The notes: generated from the letters alone by a model not told the origin. 64,000 nt of DNA from Ahaetulla prasina (GCF_028640845.1 NC_080548.1:16675321-16739320), one strand, 5' to 3'. Counted from the first letter of the stretch, positions 39,981 through 51,459 are shown. Program-made: numbers and translations.

Positions 39981-41162
39981 ATCGCCACGTCCATCCTTCT
40001 TGGCAGCACCAAAATAAAATGTAAGCAGGATTTCAGCTCTTTCCCCCCCCCCAATAGTTTAGATATCTCCAAATCTTCCTAAAACTTTCTCCCAAAAATA
40101 TGGAAAAGGAAAATTCATTCTATATTTATAGGAATGAATATACATTCCTCTGATGTTTGCAGGTTGTTTCCTGAGCCGTGATATAGATAAGGGATTCCCA
40201 TTGACTTCTTCCAATCTAGCCTATATCCCTGGATGTCCTTGTGGTCTTCCATTGGAGTAATACCAGACCTATCTATTAACCAACTAACTAACTAGCTAAC
40301 TGGCTAACAGGTCTATTGTTGAAACCAATTACAGACAGAGAAATGCTGCCATTTTTTTAAGCCTATCTGTTTTTTAATGGCATAGCCTAAAGTCCCCGAG
40401 CTGCATTTATTCCCCAAAGCTTTAGCTATGACCTGCAAAATTATCTAAAACTTGCTGCTAAATTGTAGTTTTTAATAGAAGGGTGGGTGGGGAAATAAAA
40501 ACGTGGAAATAAGTCGTTACTGTAATTGATCTAATTTAATATAATTTTCATTATGTGTTTAAATAAAACCAAGTTTATATCCATGTAAACATTTCGTGTG
40601 GTTTCTGGCAAGCTGCTCAGAAGTGTGACTGTCACTTGGAAAAGAACAACGCTATTCTAGGTTTTTTTTAAAAAAAAACAAAAACAAAAAAACACACCAC
40701 CAGATTCTCCTTCATCAGCAGTCTTCGGAAATTTGCCTGGGAAGAAAGGCACAGGGGTGAACCAAATCCCCAAAGACACAAGTGTTGAAACTACCTACGC
40801 TCATATTCCAGGCCTTTTCTAATGGTGTAGCTGAATAATAATCAAAGGAGGATTCATTTTTTTTTGGAATCAAAAGGTCAGGGTCAAAAAAAAGGTGACA
40901 CATGGAGGTTGTGCAAGAAGATTTAATCATCTTCTTGATGATGATTGACTTGAGCCAACCAGGAACATGTCACCTTCACAGGAGCGATTGCGTTTTTTGT
41001 TTTATCAGCTTGGACTGATTAAAATATGAATATGAAAATGTACCCCAAAATCAACAAATTCTTGTCGATTTTGCGGTACATTCAGAGCATGTAAAGCTTG
41101 GTACATGCTTAGCTTAGTCTTAGGATGTCAGCTCAAAGACCAAGAAGGACACACACAGTTTC
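39981..41162. other. 3' flank, unassigned
   Basis: No exon or repeat family recognised; short T and A runs at 39861 and 40660-40690. Confidence 0.3.
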
Positions 41163-41170
41163 TTCTAAGC

Positions 41171-41305
41171 CAGGGGTTTCCAACCTTAGCAACCTTAAGA
41201 CTTGTGGATTTCAACTCCCAGAGTTCCTCAGCCAGCTTTGCTGGCTGAGGAACTCTGGGAGTTGAAGTCCACAAGTCTTAAGGTTGCCAAGGCTGGAGAC
41301 CCCTG
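41171..41305. mobile_element. Palindromic hAT-like MITE, family G, intact
   Basis: CAGGGGTTTCCAACCTTAGC to GGCTGGAGACCCCTG. Exact duplication TTCTAAGC at 41163-41170 and 41306-41313. The hairpin is nearly perfect over the whole element. Confidence 0.94.
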
Positions 41306-41313
41306 TTCTAAGC

Positions 41314-41659
41314 AATTCCTCACCTGTAGACAGAAATCTTTCCAAACTAAAGCAAACTACTTGCACCATTAAAGATATACTCTGAGAACTCCTGGGAAAG
41401 ACCTTCCTGGTTCTCTTTCTCCCAGCCAGACTACCTAAACTTTGCTGCCTCTTGCTCCTCTGGAATGCTGCCCCTCCCCCCTGGGAATCCAGACTACATT
41501 CCACTACAGTTGCTGGAAGTGAAGGTTAGAAGCACCTAGCCAGAGTCACCTTATGATGATGATGACTGGTTGACTCTCCTTTTGTGCAATCCATGTCCCT
41601 AGCATCTTCTTCATGGAGAAACGCATGCTGTACAGCAGCCTTGCCCAACATGTGTTAGC
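41314..41659. other. Unassigned 3' flank
   Basis: No exon or repeat recognised. Confidence 0.3.
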
Positions 41660-41667
41660 CCTGCAAG

Positions 41668-42334
41668 CAGTGGTGAAATCCAATTTTTTTTTACCACCGG
41701 TTCTGTGGGCGTGGCTTGGTGGGCATGGCAGAGGAAGGATACTGCAAAATCGCCATTTCCTCCCCACTCCAGGGGAAGGTTACTGCAAAATCCCCATTTC
41801 CTCCTGATCAGCTGGGACTTGGGAGGCAGAGAATAGATGAGGGCGGGGCCAGTAAGAATTTTGACTACTGGTTCTCCGAACTACTCAAATTCCTGCTATT
41901 GGTTCTCCTGAACTGGTCAGAACCTGCTGAAACCAGCCTCTGTTTCAGATGCTAGAGCTGAGAAGGAAAGTACTCCCCCATCCCCCACCCCACTGTGGGA
42001 GGATCCCCGAGAAACCAGAGTGCCTAGAATGACACAACATAGTAGACTCCTTGGTTGCAAGGTAGATGACGCTATTGCAGTTCCTACAATTCAGCCTCTT
42101 CCAGATGTCTTAAGCAGTAGTGGGTTGCTACCGGTTCGCTCCGGTTCAGGCAAACCTGTAGCAGTGGTGGCGGGAAGCTCCGCCCACCCACCCGGATGTC
42201 ATCAAATACACTCTGCACAAGCGCACCCCACTCTGAGGCCAGCCAGAGGTGGTATTTGCTGGTTCTCCAAACTACTCAAAATTTCTGCTACCGGTTCTCA
42301 GAACCTGTCAGAACCTGCAGGATTTCACCCCTGC
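41668..42334 (+). mobile_element. Composite family C/D MITE block
   Basis: The outermost ends are CAGTGGTGAAATCCAA (41668) and GGATTTCACCCCTG (42334), and both are flanked by CCTGCAAG (41660-41667 and 42335-42342). Inside are an internal family C end at 41942, 170 bases of other sequence and a truncated family D start (CAGTAGTGGGTTGCTACC, 42115). The most economical reading is one family C element rearranged after insertion. Confidence 0.72.
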
Positions 42335-42562
42335 CTGCAAGGTACTCCAAACAAAAAGCTAGGTGTACTAACTCCATCTTTAGTGTAAGGTTACATTAAC
42401 AGAATTAACAGGTATTTCTCCCTTCTACTCTCCAAAAAAACTAAGGATTTTCCCTTCTGAAAAGTTTCCTGTGCCCACCTCCTTCTATGGCTGAAATATA
42501 TTTTACATGTTGGTGGTCCCATCTGAAAGTCTCTCTCCTGTCTCCCAAAATCATTTCCATGT

Positions 42563-42796
42563 TCAGGTAGTCCTTGATTTACTTTGCTCATCAGAATGTC
42601 ACAAAAAGGGATCACGTGACCCCAGGACTGCAACTGTTATAAATATGAACCAGTGACCAAGTATCCAAGTTTTGATTACATGACCATGAGGATGCTACAA
42701 CGGTCGTGTGAAAAATGGTCATAAGTCGATTCTTTCAGTGCCATTGTAACTTCAAACAGTCACTAAATGAATGGTTGTAAGTAGAGAACTATTTGT
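42563..42796 (+). mobile_element. Repeat family H, internally deleted
   Basis: TTCAGGTAGTCCTTGATTTAC, GGGATCACGTGACCCC and GTCACTAAATGAATGG in family H order; about 100 bases near the left are missing. Confidence 0.75.
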
Positions 42797-42861
42797 GCCA
42801 TTAGATCTGCTACTCTGCAGATGAGGTAGGATGGCAACTATCAGAATTCTTGCCTTCAGAC

Positions 42862-43010
42862 CAGTGGTGGATTTCACTTACCTTTGCTACCGGTTCGCTC
42901 ATGCATGCGCAGAGCGTATTTGATGACGTTTGGGCGGGTGGGCGGAGCTTCCTGCCGTCGCTGCTACAGGTTTACCCGAACCAGGGCAAACCAGTAGCAA
43001 CCCACTACTG
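42862..43010. mobile_element. hAT-like MITE, family D
   Basis: Termini CAGTGGTGGATTTCAC and GTAGCAACCCACTACTG. Flanks CTTCAGAC and CTTAAGAC match at 7 of 8. Confidence 0.87.
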
Positions 43011-43182
43011 CTTAAGACATCTGGAAGAGGCTGAATTGTAGGAACTACAATAGTGTCATCTATCTTGCAACCAAGAAGTCTACCATGTTGTGTCATTCTA
43101 GGCACTCTGGCTTCTCGGGGATCCTCCCATGTAGGGGTGAGGGATGAGGGGAGTGCTTTCCTTATCAGTTCCAGCATCTGAA

Positions 43183-43419
43183 TCAGAAGTGGGTTTCAGC
43201 AGGTTCTAACCAATTCTGGAGAACTGGTACCGGAAATCTTGAGTAGTTCGGCGAACCAGCAAATACCACCTCTGGCTGGCCCCGCCCCCATCTATTCTCT
43301 ATCTCCCAAGTCCCAGCTGATTGGGAGGAAATGGGGATTTTACAGTATCCTTCCTCTGCCACGCCCACCAAGCCACGCCCACAGAACAGGTAGTAAAAAA
43401 AATTTGAAACCCACCACTG
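43183..43419 (-). mobile_element. hAT-like MITE, family C, intact
   Basis: Termini CAGAAGTGGGTTTCAGC and TTGAAACCCACCACTG. Exact duplication ATCTGAAT at 43175-43182 and 43420-43427. Confidence 0.93.
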
Positions 43420-43821
43420 ATCTGAATCATTTCAAAAAGGAAACTCCAGAGGTTGGATTGGCACAAATTGCTTTGGAAACATCAGATCTTCAAAACTATC
43501 CTATATAATAAACTCCAAAGACACGGCTCCATCTCATTTAAAATAACAAAATCCTGATTCACACATCATTTGTTTACACCCTTTCTGCTTTTTTTTTTTT
43601 TAACACAGACATTTCAGGCGCTTTCACAACAATTTTAAAAATATAGACTATAGAACGTAACTATGAAGTCAAAAGCAATTATCCAGATCAGAAATTAAAA
43701 TAAATATAATTAAGGTAATCAAAAAAAAAAATTGGCAAAAGGAACACCATGTTGCCATTTGCCAAAAATACCAAGAGTTGAGACCAAATGCAGTCCAGAG
43801 TCTGGGACTCGCGCCGAAGGT

Positions 43822-44067
43822 TCTCTGGTGGCTGAGTTTCCAGCAGTGAGTTCATCTCACCAGGCTCAAGGTTGACTCAGCCTTCCATCCTTCCAAGGTG
43901 GGAAAAATGAGGACCCAGACTGATGGGGGCAATAGGCTGACTCTGTAAACCGCTTTGTAGTGCTTTAGAGCAGGGGTCTCCAACCTTGGCAACTGTAAGC
44001 CTGGAGGACTTCCACTCCCGGAATTCCCCAGCCAGCTATGAAGTGGTATATAACTCTAAATGCTATT
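43822..44067 (+). mobile_element. tRNA-derived squamate SINE, head decayed
   Basis: CAAGGTTGACTCAGCCTTCC, GACTCTGTAAACCGC and GAAGTGGTATATAACTC in family order. A truncated family G MITE (43971-44036) interrupts it. Confidence 0.75.
43971..44036. mobile_element. Family G MITE, left half only
   Basis: CAGGGGTCTCCAACCTTGGC to CCCCAGCCAGCTATG; the complementary right arm is absent, so the hairpin was deleted at its centre. Confidence 0.75.
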
Positions 44068-44250
44068 CAGTGGTGGTATTCAGTCAGTTCTATCCGGTTC
44101 GCGTGAACCGGTAGCTGGATGTCATCATGTCCTGTTTTTGATGCTCTGCACATGCACGGAAGGCCCTGCGTATGTGTGGAGGTCCTGCGCATGAATGCAC
44201 GCTCCCATTGGCGAACCAGTAGCAAAGGTAAATGAATACCATCCCCGGTG
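44068..44250. mobile_element. hAT-like MITE, family D
   Basis: Termini CAGTGGTGGTATTCAGTC and GTGAATACCATCCCCG. ATGCTATT at 44060-44067 recurs imperfectly 8 bases after the right end. Confidence 0.75.
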
Positions 44251-44252
44251 CT

Positions 44253-45248
44253 AATGCTATCTCCGAAAAAGCCCTCCTTTCAACATCACTCCAAATCCTG
44301 GTGGGAGAGGGAGGGAGGGAGGGAGGGAGGAAGGAAGGAAGAGTTCTCTACTATTGGGGAAACAAAGTCTCCTTAAACATGCTCAGAGGCACAATCATTT
44401 GAAATTGCTAGGCCCGAACCTTAATTTTCGTCTGGATGCTTTCGAAGGCAAGTTTATTGGTGCGTGCATCCCTTAGCTAGGTGATGCTGCCAAACTTGAT
44501 TCTTAGTCTTTTCATCTGGTGCATTAGATACTTGACAGAAGCTCCTGCAATTTTTTTTTTCAAAGCAGGGTAGATGGTTCTCTGCTGGAGTTTCTTTCGT
44601 TTTTCCTTTTCCAACAAAATTTCTGCTCAGTGCACGCACATTTAATGAAAGCATTCCAAAACGATCGCCTCTGTGCAAAATGGGCAGCACATAAATCTAA
44701 AAAATAAATAATAAAATGCCACAATTCAACACAGAACGTTGCAGTCAAGGAATTAGAGAGGCTTCGAAGAGCTTCATTATCTGAATTTCTAGTGCAAATT
44801 CACCTCTATCTAGTCATCCCGCATTACGGTAGGAGCAGATCATGTCATCTGTCAGCTGCCACCTCACACTCGCTAATGCTTCGATATCACACAGTGACAG
44901 CCTGCCATGAACTATGGGGATGGTAGATGGGAGGGGAGATGCTTGGAGGAAAATGAAAGTAATTGCTGTATCTCACCGAGATGTTGCTTCAAGGTCATCC
45001 GGCTGGGAGAAGAAGGCAGCTGCATATCAACCTACACCTGAAGTGACAATTCTCAAAACATCTTGCTTGAACTTGATTGGTCAGGGGGCCTCTGATGGGA
45101 GGCAGCTAAGGAAGGCAAAAGTTGAACTTGGGGATTTTGGTGCGCAATTCTCAGTTCCGGCTAGGCACTACCGCAGTACACTTGACTTCTAATAAAAATT
45201 ATGCCTTTCCTCAACAAATGGAGCCAAGGAACATTTCTATTTAGAGGT
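44253..45248. other. 3' flank, unassigned
   Basis: A (GGGA)n/(GGAA)n microsatellite occupies 44306-44341. The rest shows no exon or repeat I can name. Confidence 0.35.
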
Positions 45249-45545
45249 TTAAGTTTAGAATAGAATAGAATAGAATAGAATAGAATAGAATAGAATAGAA
45301 TAGAATAGAATAGAATAGAATAGAATAGAATCTAATCTTTATTGGCCAAGTGTGATTGGACACATAAGGAATTTGTCTTGGGGCATACGCTCTCAGTGTA
45401 CATAAAAGAAAAGATACCTTCATCAAGGTACAACACTTACAACACTTAATGATGGTCATAGGGTACAAATAAGTACAAGTTGCAGCAGGTCTGACATTAT
45501 CAATGGTTGTCCAGTCAGAAAGCACATTAGAATCAGATTCAGTTC
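45249..45545 (-). mobile_element. Snake CR1/L3-type LINE 3' end with (AATAG)n
   Basis: A run of about 15 TAGAA units (45257-45330) passes directly into ATCTTTATTGGCCAAGTGTG and ACACATAAGGAATTTGTC, the reverse of a LINE 3' end. The microsatellite is thus the expanded LINE tail. Confidence 0.82.
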
Positions 45546-45750
45546 ATGAAACCAGATGTAATATTAAAAATTATCTCATCATTCCTAACTGTGGAGCTGT
45601 GTAGGTGGGCAGTGAAGAATGATTTTGGTGGGTGGATGGGAAATCTAACAGCTGTAGATTTTGTCCTTAAGAATCCCAGAGATTAGAAGAAAAACGGCAG
45701 TGAGATTCAACTTTTAAATGACTGTCCCAGGCATTAAAGCCACCTTCGCT

Positions 45751-46058
45751 CAGCGGTGGGTTTCAGCAGGTTCTGACGAGTTCTGGAAAACCAGTAGTGG
45801 AAATTTTGAGTAGTTTAGAGAACCGGTAGTCAAAATTCTGACTGGCCCCGCCCCCATCTATTCTCTGTCTCCCAAGTCCCAGCTGATCAGGAGGAAATGG
45901 GGATTTTGTGGTAACCTTCCCCTGGAGTGGGGTGGGAATGGAGATTTTACAGTATCCTTCCTCTGCCACTCCCACCAAGCCATGCCCACCAAGCCATGCC
46001 ACGCTCACCAAGCCACACCCACTGAACCAGTAGTAAAACAATTTGAAACCCACCACTG
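45751..46058 (-). mobile_element. hAT-like MITE, family C, intact
   Basis: Termini CAGCGGTGGGTTTCAGC and TTGAAACCCACCACTG. Exact duplication CCTTCGCT at 45743-45750 and 46059-46066. Confidence 0.93.
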
Positions 46059-46141
46059 CCTTCGCTGATACAAGTAGTGATAACAATAGTGAATTCACGC
46101 ATATTTCAGACAACAAAAACTAAAATCATGGAACAGGGAAT

Positions 46142-46283
46142 TTCATAATAACACAGTTGGAAGGGACCTTAGAGGTCTTTTAGTCCAGTTCCCTGCTTTA
46201 TACCATTCCAGACAAGTGGCTCTTCTTAAAAACCTCCAGTGTTGGAGCGTTCACAACTTCTGGAGGCAAATCATTCCACTGAT
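46142..46283 (-). mobile_element. CR1 3'-end fragment, antisense
   Basis: GTTGGAAGGGACCTTAGAGG and CCAGTGTTGGAGCGTTCAC, the standard CR1 3' end in reverse. Confidence 0.8.
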
Positions 46284-46475
46284 ATAATTATTGAATTGGT
46301 TTGGGAGAAAACATGGAATATTGAGGGATAAACTATAAAAGTTGGAAAGCTGAGAAAGTGACTTGAGCCTGATTTTACACTATCTGCATAATCACCAATG
46401 TAAGGTCTAAATTCTTGTTTATCTACCAGTGATGACAAACGTTGTAAGCTCAGCATGTCAAAAATTCAGATGACT

Positions 46476-47669
46476 GGGTCTGGAAAAAATATTCTTATAA
46501 ACTAGACTATAAGATTCCTATATGGGCGAGCCCCAGACATGCAATAGAGAATATAAATATAGAACAGAAACAGGAAATGATTACTTATAAAGAACTTTTG
46601 TATGCTGAAGGAGGTACATTGCAATTAAAATCATTACAGGTATTAAATGAAGAAGGGAGGAATTATACTTGGTTTCAATATGGGCAACTAAGTGCTAGAT
46701 GGAAAGAAGATCAAAAAATTGGTATAATGCAAAAGGAGGAAAATTTAATAAAGCAAATTAGAAATCAGACCCAGGAACATATAAAGAGATTGTATAATGT
46801 GTTGCTTGAAATAGATTCGGAAAAGGATTTGGTAAAGGACTGTATGATAAAATGGGCACAGAATATTCAGGAACCAATAATGTTGGAAACATGGGAGAAA
46901 ATCTGGGTTAGAAATGTTAAGTTTACACAAGCACAGAATTTAAGGGAAAATTTTTATAAGATGTTTTATAGATGGCACTTAGATCCCAAAAAATTATCAT
47001 GTATGTATCCTGATATCCAAGCGAAATGTTGGAGGTGTGATTGTGATGATGCTACATATTTTCATATTTGGTGGACTTGCAAGAAAATTAAGGCCTTTTG
47101 GATAAGAATTTGGTGGATTATTCAAAATGTACTGAAGAAGAAGATAAAGTTCCTGCCACAATTTTTCCTTTTGGGAATTATAACGGATTGTACAGGGATT
47201 GAGACTAAATTGATTCTGAATTTAATAACAGCAGCAAGACTGTTGATTGGACAATATTGGAAGAAAAAAGAGTTACCTACAATAGAAGAATGGATATTGA
47301 AAGTCATTAATTTGGCTGAGATGGCTAAAATCTCAGCTTTTTTGAAAGACAATATGCAGGAAAGATATTTAATAGAATGGAAAAAATGGATTGATTATCT
47401 ACAAAACAGATATCAAATTAAGAAATATCAGATTGCCTTTGAACAATTAGGAAGTATTATTTTATGTAATGGGGGGCGTTGGGAGATGAAAAGATTTGGA
47501 TGAGGTTAATTGGATTGGAAGGGAAAATTTTACTCTATGTTTGGTTTATGTATAACAATACCTTGTGATTGACCCGGGAAGCCGGGGAGGAGGAAGGGGA
47601 AGGGGTTTTGGGGGAGGGGGGGAAAGGGGGAAAAATGTTTTTGTTTGTTAAAACTTTTTCAATTAAAAA
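46476..47669 (+). mobile_element. L1 LINE, 5'-truncated, with 16-bp TSD
   Basis: Flanked by AAAAATTCAGATGACT at 46460-46475 and 47670-47685, with a short A run before the second copy. The ORF2 end is open from 46478 to the stop at 47501-47503, about 341 codons (IPIWASPRHA, then the zinc-knuckle-like CWRCDCDDATYFHIWWTC). This matches the C-terminus of squamate L1 ORF2, downstream of the reverse transcriptase. A G-rich 3' UTR (47570-47635) follows. The open frame and clear duplication indicate a recent insertion. Confidence 0.93.
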
Positions 47670-47685
47670 AAAAATTCAGATGACT

Positions 47686-48060
47686 AACTTGACTCTGCAG
47701 GGGTGTCTCTCTCACACACACATTTATTTTTATTTTATTTTTTTGTTAAGTTTATACGCTGACCATCTCACAGTCTGAGGAGACTCTGGGTGGCTTACAA
47801 TATAATAAAAAATAGATATTTTTTTGCCTTTTTCTCCCGAACAGAAGAGGTCTATCTCCCATCTCCAAACTAGGCCACCCTGAACAATGGCAGTTGGCAG
47901 TAGGGCCAACTCTGGTCTTCGATTTCAGCCCTAGTTCCACTGCTGCCCCCCAAAATGGCTGCCTCCACTCCAGAGGCTGCACAGGAGCACACCCCATTCT
48001 TGTGTGGTCTCCGCAGCCCCTGAAAATCACATGAGAACAGGGTGAACACTGGAGAATAGT
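47686..48060. other. 3' flank with an L2-type tail fragment
   Basis: Bases 47740-47815 (GACCATCTCACAGTCTGAGG, GGGTGGCTTACAATAT) resemble an antisense L2/SINE 3' end. Nothing else recognised. Confidence 0.4.
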
Positions 48061-48066
48061 TGTTGT

Positions 48067-48301
48067 CAGGGTGGGGGTGAAATCTATTTACGTCCCCTAC
48101 CGGTTCAGAAGTGCATGCTCTGTGTGCATCACACACGATTTTGGACCCTCTGCATATGCACAAAGCCTTCTGCGCATGCGCAGAGGGTAAAAAACAAGTT
48201 ACTTATGGTTTTGACTGACATCCAGGCGGGTGGCTGGAGCCTTGCGCTGCCACCACTACCGGTTTGGCTGAACCGGTCCGAACCAGTAGCATTTTACCCC
48301 T
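48067..48301. mobile_element. hAT-like MITE, family D-like, long
   Basis: CAGGGTGGGGGTGAAAT to GCATTTTACCCCTG, with subterminal CCTACCGGTTCAG and CTGAACCGGTCCG. The 8-bp flanks are not convincing. Confidence 0.65.
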
Positions 48302-48305
48302 GTGT

Positions 48306-48962
48306 CAGGGGTTGGTGAACGTTAGCATGTCATCCAAAATGTTACAACATGTCACCTTTAGCATATATGTCACAGGAGGTTCAGTATCACTGATCTGGAC
48401 AGTTTAAGGCCCTGCATTTTGAGGAATAATAATAAAAAAAAACACGACCTCATTTGCATGCAAGAATTGCCTCTTTCTTCTGCTTCTTCAAGCGAAGCTG
48501 GATTTGAAGCCCCAGAAGATTTCATAAAGCCCTGGAAACATTTGTGTGGGTGGTGAGTGCACTTTTATGTTCAGTGTGTTTCATGTTCCCAGTCCTGACA
48601 AACAGAAGTTTCTGGGAATCAGCTGCAAAGTGTCCCCCTGCCTCCCTTGGGTGTGTATCTCCTACATCCCTTCCAGAAACAGCTGCTAATCATAATTTTA
48701 ATACAACTAATTTTTTTTTAATGTGGCAGAGATTATTACATGGCACAGGGAGTGATCACATTAGCTGTTTTATTAATTCAGCTGTCATTACCGTGCAATT
48801 GTTAACTGAAATCTAATTAAGATTTTACCCTAGAACCAACCCAGATCCTAACTCTGCTACCTTAATTGAAGGATCTGGCTTGCCACTGAGAGGGTGGCCC
48901 TTGGGCTGGGAAACCAAAATGGCACTTTTTGACAATAAGGAAGACGTTTTTGTTCCTACACA
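48306..48962. other. 3' flank, unassigned
   Basis: No exon or repeat recognised. Confidence 0.3.
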
Positions 48963-48970
48963 CTGTAGAT

Positions 48971-49110
48971 CAGGTGTCTCCAACCTTGGCAACTTTAAGA
49001 CTCGTGGACTTCAACTCCCAGAATTCCTCAGCCAGCTTTCCTTTGCTGGCTGGGGAATTCTGGGAGTTGAAGTCCACAAGCTTTAAAGTTGCCAAGGTTG
49101 GAAACACCTG
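48971..49110. mobile_element. Palindromic hAT-like MITE, family G, intact
   Basis: CAGGTGTCTCCAACCTTGGC to CCAAGGTTGGAAACACCTG. Exact duplication CTGTAGAT at 48963-48970 and 49111-49118. A compensated terminal change (CAGGTGT...ACACCTG) keeps the ends complementary. Confidence 0.93.
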
Positions 49111-49118
49111 CTGTAGAT

Positions 49119-49461
49119 GACAACGAGAACTTTCAGAGAAGTTTGGAGTCCCATCCGTGAGATATTGCCATCCTTAAAGACCACAAAGCCATGCTCTCTC
49201 TTCACCTGCCCTTCTCCTTTGAACGTACCACTGCATCTCGGGTCAACAACATCATCTGCGTAGGTGTTCAGGAAAGCCATCAAAATCTTTGGGAGTTGGT
49301 GGTATAGCAAACGCCATCTTGCTGTAAGTGATTTTTGCTCTTTTCTTGGTATGTCAATGCTTAGGAAGTTGAGATTTTTTAAAAAAAACAAACTTTTTAA
49401 TTACTTCTGTCTTACTTATGTATCATCTGGAAGCCACTTGGGAATTGAGCAGCATGTGCCA
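49119..49461. other. 3' flank, unassigned
   Basis: No exon or repeat recognised. Confidence 0.3.
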
Positions 49462-49562
49462 AGGAAGGAAGGAAGGAAAGAAGGATGGATGGAAGGAAGG
49501 AAGGAAGGAAGGAAGGAAGGAAGGAAGGAAGGAAGGAAGGAAGGAAGGAAGGAAGGAAGGTT
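49462..49562. repeat. (GGAA)n microsatellite
   Basis: About 24 GGAA units with few interruptions. Creates Lys/Glu/Gly-Arg frames on the + strand. Confidence 0.95.
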
Positions 49563-49584
49563 GGTTCAGAAAAGCCCAACTGCA

Positions 49585-49772
49585 AAGTTGTTCCAAAGGC
49601 GTTTTGTCCAAAGTCAACTGGACTCTCTTGTTTTTCCTTGAAGACATTTCACTACTGATCCAAGACACTTCTTCAGTTTCAATCTTCTTGGATGAGAAGC
49701 GAAACATCTTCAAGGAAAAACATTAGAAAGCCTAGTTGCCACTTGGAAAAAACACCGTTGGGACAACCATGA
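49585..49772. repeat. Repeat family J, inverted repeat
   Basis: Left arm GTTGTTCCAAAGGCGTTTTG ... GTTTTTCCTTGAAGAC pairs with right arm CATCTTCAAGGAAAAAC ... CACCGTTGGGACAACC. The centre holds CTTGGATGAGAAGCGAAAC. The cleanest hairpin of the family in this window. Confidence 0.75.
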
Positions 49773-49774
49773 CC

Positions 49775-50203
49775 TGGATGATTGAGAATCTCCATAGACA
49801 GAGCTGCAAGATCGTAGTTCCTCCTTTTGTGTTTGTGTCCCAAAGTTGGATTGCTGCCCATTTGAGTCACTTTTGCCAGGAGGAAAAGGTATCAGTGTAT
49901 CAGTAAATCAGTGTTAGGAAGAAGGAAGTTTTCCTACAAAATGCAACGTTTGGTGCTTCCCTCCCACAAAACAAGTCCTTGATTCGTTTTTGGGGTTGAT
50001 GGAGAAGATAGTGGAGTTTCAGTCTATAATCACCGTCGTTTGTGGGAGGACTGAACATTTGCTTTCCTCTTGAACAAATCAGTCTGGCCACTGAAATCGT
50101 TCTTCTTCCCCAGCCTCCAGACTTTGCAAGGCAGCTCCCATCATTCTTAACTTGCTTACTCAACTGTATTTCATCATTTCCAACCAAAAGGACCAACAAT
50201 GAG
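49775..50203. other. 3' flank, unassigned
   Basis: No exon or repeat recognised. Confidence 0.3.
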
Positions 50204-50428
50204 CAGCAGCGGTGCAGTGGTTAGAATGCAGTACTGCAGGATAATTCTGCTGACTGCCAGCAGTTCGATTCTCACCAGCTCAAGGTTGACTCAGTCTTCC
50301 ATCCTTCCGAGGTGGGTAAAATGAGGATCCAGATTGTTGGGGGCAATGTGCTGACTCTGTAAACCGCTTAGAGTGGGCTGGAAAGCACTATAAAGCCGTA
50401 TACAAGTCTCAGTGCGATTGCTATTTGT
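50204..50428 (+). mobile_element. tRNA-derived squamate SINE, near complete
   Basis: A-box GTGCAGTGGTTAGAATGC, B-box AGTTCGATTCTC, body CAAGGTTGACTCAGTCTTCC, 3' end TACAAGTCTCAGTGCGATTG. Confidence 0.88.
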
Positions 50429-50445
50429 TGAAGTTTCTTATACAG

Positions 50446-50837
50446 GTAGTCCTTGACTTACAACAGTTCATTTAGTGACCAAAGTCCCAATGGAACTCTG
50501 AAAAAAGTGACATGACTGTTTTTCACACTTACAACCATTGCAGTATCCCTAAGGTCACATGATCAAAATTCAGATATTTGGCAACGGGTTCATATTTACG
50601 TTGGTTGCAGTGTCCCAGAGTCATGTCATCCCCTTTTTGTGACCTACTGACAAGCAAAGTCAATGGGGAAGCCGGATTCATTTAACAAACGTGTTACTAA
50701 CTTGACAACTGCAGTGATTCACTTAAGAACGGTGGCAAGAAAGGTCATAAAATGGGGCAAAAGTCACAACAAATGTTTCACTTAACAACATAAATGTTGG
50801 GCTTAGTTGTGGTTATAACTGGAGGATTACCAGTAGT
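50446..50837 (-). mobile_element. Repeat family H, antisense
   Basis: CAGGTAGTCCTTGACTTAC at the left, TAACTGGAGGATTACCAG at the right, with the internal order reversed (AGGTCACATGATCAAAATTC). Flanked by TA on the left. Confidence 0.8.
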
Positions 50838-50937
50838 CTTGATGCATATATTTTGCTTCTGGTAGTCTCTCTGCACTTGTTCCATTTATAACTGGCTTTT
50901 CTGCATTATTTTCAGCCTTTATTTGTTTAACCATAGA

Positions 50938-51426
50938 TTATTGAATGAATGAATATGAATGAATATTTTAATTTGTATACCGCCGTTCTCCCGAAGGACT
51001 CAGGGCGGTGAACAGGCAGATAAAATACAGATATACACAGTAGTTAAAACATCCCTTAAAAAACTGATTTAAATTTGCCCAAATATTAAAATAACATACA
51101 CCCCCTTAAAATTATAAAACTTTAAAAGCCCATCAAATTCAATTAAAATTTAAAGGTAAAAATCAAGCTAGTCCAGCCATACGAAATAAATACGTTTTAA
51201 GTTCACGGCGAAAGGTCCTAAGGTCAGGTAGTTGTCGAAGTCCGAGGGGAAGTTCGTTCCACAGGGTCGGAGCCCCCACAGAGAAGGCCCTCCCCCTGGG
51301 GGCCGCCAGTCGACACTGTTTGGCTGACGGCACCCCGAGGAGTCCCTCTCTGTGGGAACGCACCGGACGATGGGAGATAGAGGCCGGTAGTAGACGGTCC
51401 CATAGATAGCCCGGTCCTAAGCCATA
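50938..51426 (-). mobile_element. L2-like LINE 3' end, antisense
   Basis: AAT-rich tail, TACCGCCGTTCTCCCGAAGG and ACTCAGGGCGGTGAACAG. The minus strand encodes the ORF2 end ([38 protein letters not shown], 51363-51163). Confidence 0.85.
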
Positions 51427-51459
51427 TTACATTTTCTAGATTCGCTTCTAAATTAACCC

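Larger units (their letters stand above)
41944..43182. repeat. Inverted repeat of about 285 bp, 670-bp spacer
   Basis: Bases 41944-42224 (TCAGATGCTAGAGCTGAG ... ATCAAATACACTCTGC) reappear as reverse complement at 42896-43182 (GCAGAGCGTATTTGATGAC ... CCAGCATCTGAAT). Both arms include the unique-looking words GCCTAGAATGACACAAC and a family D MITE part. The spacer contains family H. Confidence 0.88.

Noticed and set aside
46577..47503. 308-codon open frame as a host gene
   Set aside because: Flanked by a 16-bp target duplication and an A run, with L1 ORF2 C-terminal motifs; a retrotransposon remnant.
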